From Hyphomicrobiales bacterium (GTDB lineage: Bacteria > Pseudomonadota > Alphaproteobacteria > Rhizobiales > Rhizobiaceae): DNA of 64,000 bases. The position numbers and the translations under genes were made by a program. Where the stretch lies: positions 186,001-250,000 of the forward strand of contig UCKU01000034.1 in the NCBI GenBank assembly GCA_900473185.1, in the 5' to 3' direction. This document shows, one piece after another, positions 62,328 through 64,000 of the stretch. Numbering within the stretch: position 1 is the stretch's first letter; every line of letters starts with the position of its first letter. The notes below the pieces were generated by a model, which saw only the letters and a program-made list of their open reading frames with translations, was not told where the DNA came from and ran no database searches.

Positions 62328-62939
62328 TCAGATGTCGAGAAACACCGTTTCCTTCGGCCCTTGCAGATAGATGTCGAAGGTCAGGTTTGCGCCGTCGCGG
62401 GTGGCGATCAGCGTGGGCACACGATCACGGTGCTCGATGCGCCCCAGGATCGGATCGGCGGCGTTGGCTTCCTGCTCTTCCGGGAAATACATGCGTGTAT
62501 GCAGGCCGATATTGATGCCGCGGGCAACGATCCAAAAGGTGATGTGCGGCGCCATCTTGCGCCCGTCCTTGAACGGCACCTTGCCGGGCTTGATGGTCTC
62601 AAAGCTGTAGACGCCGTCTTCGGCGCGGGTAGGGCAGCGGCCCCAGCCGGTGAAGTTCGGGTCGGCTGTGCCACGCATTTCCGAGGGACTGTTATAGAGG
62701 CCGGCGCTGTCGGCCTGCCAGATCTCGATGACGGCGTCGCGAACCAGCGCGCTAGCGCCGTCGAAGATGCGGCCGCTGACGGTGATACGCTCGCCGAGCG
62801 TCTTGTCATTGACCATCTGCGTGCCGAGATCGGTGTCATAGACGCCGGTAATGTCGCAGAAATTCGGCGTCAGGCCGATATGCACATAGGGGCCGGCGGT
62901 CTGGGACGGGGTTTCCTTGAGGTAGCCGAGTTCCTGCAT
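62328..62939 (-). CDS. pcaG: Protocatechuate 3,4-dioxygenase alpha subunit
   Basis: Structural subunit of 203 residues of the iron(III) intradiol dioxygenase that opens protocatechuate. Recognisable stretches are ETPSQTAGPYVHIGL, VIEIWQADSAGLYNSP, and FETIKPG-VPFKDGRKMAPHITFWI, in which the iron ligands of the beta subunit are replaced, as expected for alpha. ATG 62939 has GGAAACTGAC upstream and sits 1 base after the pcaH stop, so expression is coupled. The shorter start is chosen because upstream residues are not dioxygenase-like. Confidence 0.94.
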   Translation of the reverse strand: MQELGYLKETPSQTAGPYVHIGLTPNFCDITGVYDTDLGTQMVNDKTLGERITVSGRIFDGASALVRDAVIEIWQADSAGLYNSPSEMRGTADPNFTGWGRCPTRAEDGVYSFETIKPGKVPFKDGRKMAPHITFWIVARGINIGLHTRMYFPEEQEANAADPILGRIEHRDRVPTLIATRDGANLTFDIYLQGPKETVFLDI

Positions 62940-62940
62940 G

Positions 62941-63690
62941 TCAGTTTCCCTCCGGCTTGTTTTCGAACATGGTCGAGCGTCGGCCGCGCAACACAATGTC
63001 GAACTTGTAGGCGCGGCTATCCATCGGGATCGTATTGCCCCAGTCGAGCGGCGCGATAAGCTGCTCAATCGCTGCCTTGTCCGGGATAGAGCCGACGATG
63101 GGACATTTCCAGATCATCGGATCGCCCTCGAAATACATCTGGGTGATCAGGCGCTGCGAGAAGCCGTGCCCGAAGATCGAGAAATGGATATGGGCCGGGC
63201 GCCAGTCGTTGACGCCGTTTGGCCAGGGATACGCGCCGGGCCGCACGGTGCGGAAGAAATAGCGGCCTTCCTCATCGGTGATGAAGCGGCCGCAGCCGCC
63301 GAAATTCCGGTCGATGGCGGCGAGATAGGTTTCCTTCTTGTGGCGGTAGCGGCCGCCGGCATTGGCCTGCCAGAATTCCACGAGAACGCCAGCCTGCGGC
63401 CGGCCGCGCTCGTCGAGCACACGGCCGTGGACGATGATGCGTTCGCCGATGGCGCTCTCGCCGGGCCGGGCGAAATTATGGATCAGGTCGTTATCCATCT
63501 CGCCGATCATCGAATGGCCGAAGACCGGGCCGGTGATTTCCGAGATCGTGCCGTCTAGCGACAGCAGCGCGCGCTGCGGCGAGCGCAGAACGGACGTCTT
63601 GTAGCCTGGCGCATAGGCCGGCGGATGCCAGGCGCGGTCACGGGCGAAGAAGGCCCCGGTTTCTGGCTTGCGGTTCGGTAAGTCGGACAT
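62941..63690 (-). CDS. pcaH: Protocatechuate 3,4-dioxygenase beta subunit
   Basis: Catalytic subunit of 249 residues. The non-heme iron ligands are visible: Tyr115 (GGRYRHKKE), Tyr154 (GAYPWPN) and His167/His169 (WRPAHIHFSIFGHGF). The N-terminal third (RDRAWHPPAYAPGYKTSVLRSP) and EFWQANAGG are family hallmarks. ATG 63690 follows a strong GAGGGGGAGAG. It lies 10 bases after the pcaC stop and before pcaG. Confidence 0.95.
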   Translation of the reverse strand: MSDLPNRKPETGAFFARDRAWHPPAYAPGYKTSVLRSPQRALLSLDGTISEITGPVFGHSMIGEMDNDLIHNFARPGESAIGERIIVHGRVLDERGRPQAGVLVEFWQANAGGRYRHKKETYLAAIDRNFGGCGRFITDEEGRYFFRTVRPGAYPWPNGVNDWRPAHIHFSIFGHGFSQRLITQMYFEGDPMIWKCPIVGSIPDKAAIEQLIAPLDWGNTIPMDSRAYKFDIVLRGRRSTMFENKPEGN

Positions 63691-63700
63691 TCTCTCCCCC

Positions 63701-64000
63701 TCAGGCCGCGTTGCCGGCGCCCATCTGCTCGAAAACCTGCTTTGCGATCTTGATCGCATGATTGGCCGCCGGCACACCGGCATAGATTGCCACATGCAGC
63801 AGCGCCTCGCGAATATCCTCCCGGGAGGCGCCGGTATTGGCGGTGGCGCGCACATGCATTGCCACCTCGTCATCCTGACCGAGCGCGGCAAGCAGTGCGA
63901 TTGTAATCATCGAGCGCTCGCGTTTCGTCAGCTCCGGCCGGGACCAGACATGGCCCCAGGCAGCCTCGGTGATCAGTTCCTGGAACGGCCTGTCGAACTC
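63701..64000 (-). CDS. pcaC: 4-carboxymuconolactone decarboxylase, 5' end outside window
   Basis: The last 99 codons and stop of pcaC (typical length about 134). The translated end reads through EAAWGHVWSRPELTKRERS, ITIALLAALGQDDEVAMHVR and TGASREDIREALLHVAIYAG, which matches the carboxymuconolactone decarboxylase family. The conserved region H-V-R carries the catalytic-type His. It should decarboxylate gamma-carboxymuconolactone to 3-oxoadipate enol-lactone. pcaD and the pcaQ regulator would be expected beyond the right edge. Confidence 0.93.
   Translation of the reverse strand, partial: EFDRPFQELITEAAWGHVWSRPELTKRERSMITIALLAALGQDDEVAMHVRATANTGASREDIREALLHVAIYAGVPAANHAIKIAKQVFEQMGAGNAA

Noticed and set aside
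61518..63059. Long plus-strand frame opposite pcaB and pcaG
   Set aside because: It spans several genes and intergenic DNA and is an antisense artefact.

Overview
This window looks like chromosomal DNA from a Rhizobium-group alphaproteobacterium. The indications are high GC, dense coding, a pcaCHGB order for protocatechuate breakdown, a cytochrome bo3 quinol oxidase (cyoABCD) followed by a SURF1 gene, several class III nucleotide cyclases, and many ABC and MFS uptake systems. I found no rRNA, tRNA, CRISPR array, insertion sequence or phage gene. I annotate 53 protein genes; the first (NitT/TauT-type binding protein) and last (pcaC) run off the window.

0-14 kb is catabolism and regulation. 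It holds a sulfonate/nitrate-type binding protein, a triple-PAS diguanylate cyclase, and a LysR regulator next to a DUF1989 protein. A glycerate 2-kinase is divergent from a TtuB-like transporter. A small aromatic-acid operon (FAD monooxygenase, alpha/beta hydrolase, MFS permease) is divergent from its own LysR regulator, and a LacI regulator is paired with an inositol-monophosphatase-like enzyme. 14-24 kb has a small secreted glycine-zipper protein, a two-gene heterodimeric ABC exporter, an aldose-1-epimerase-like protein, an FAD/NAD(P)-binding protein and a PAS-PAS hybrid histidine kinase. 24-30.5 kb is cyoABCD, SURF1 and a divergent MFS transporter.

30.6-43.7 kb is a run of nine minus-strand genes: a dipeptide-type ABC importer, three glycosyltransferases, a 904-residue ABC-exporter-like protein and a stand-alone cyclic-nucleotide-binding protein. 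The 904-residue protein is the strongest candidate here for something undescribed. All of its ATPase motifs are degenerate (Walker A Lys, Q-loop Gln, Walker B Asp/Glu and H-loop His are lost), yet the frame is intact and its nucleotide-binding domain carries a roughly 270-residue insertion that repeats an 'NLxxG'-like element.

43.9-55.8 kb contains three class III cyclase-fold genes: a soluble adenylate cyclase, a DUF3095 protein, and a six-helix membrane/2Fe-2S/cyclase fusion resembling CyaC. Among them are a nucleotide-sugar dehydrogenase, an FkbM methyltransferase, a glycosyltransferase, a polysaccharide deacetylase, and an Rrf2 regulator divergent from a thioredoxin-reductase-like flavoprotein. 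56-60 kb is a binding-protein ABC importer preceded by an 11-bp-periodic array that reads as a PhoB box, so I infer uptake of a phosphorylated or phosphonate compound rather than iron. 60-64 kb has an SDR dehydrogenase and the protocatechuate genes pcaB, pcaG, pcaH and pcaC (partial).

Functions are inferred from motifs and family knowledge read by eye; no database search was run.
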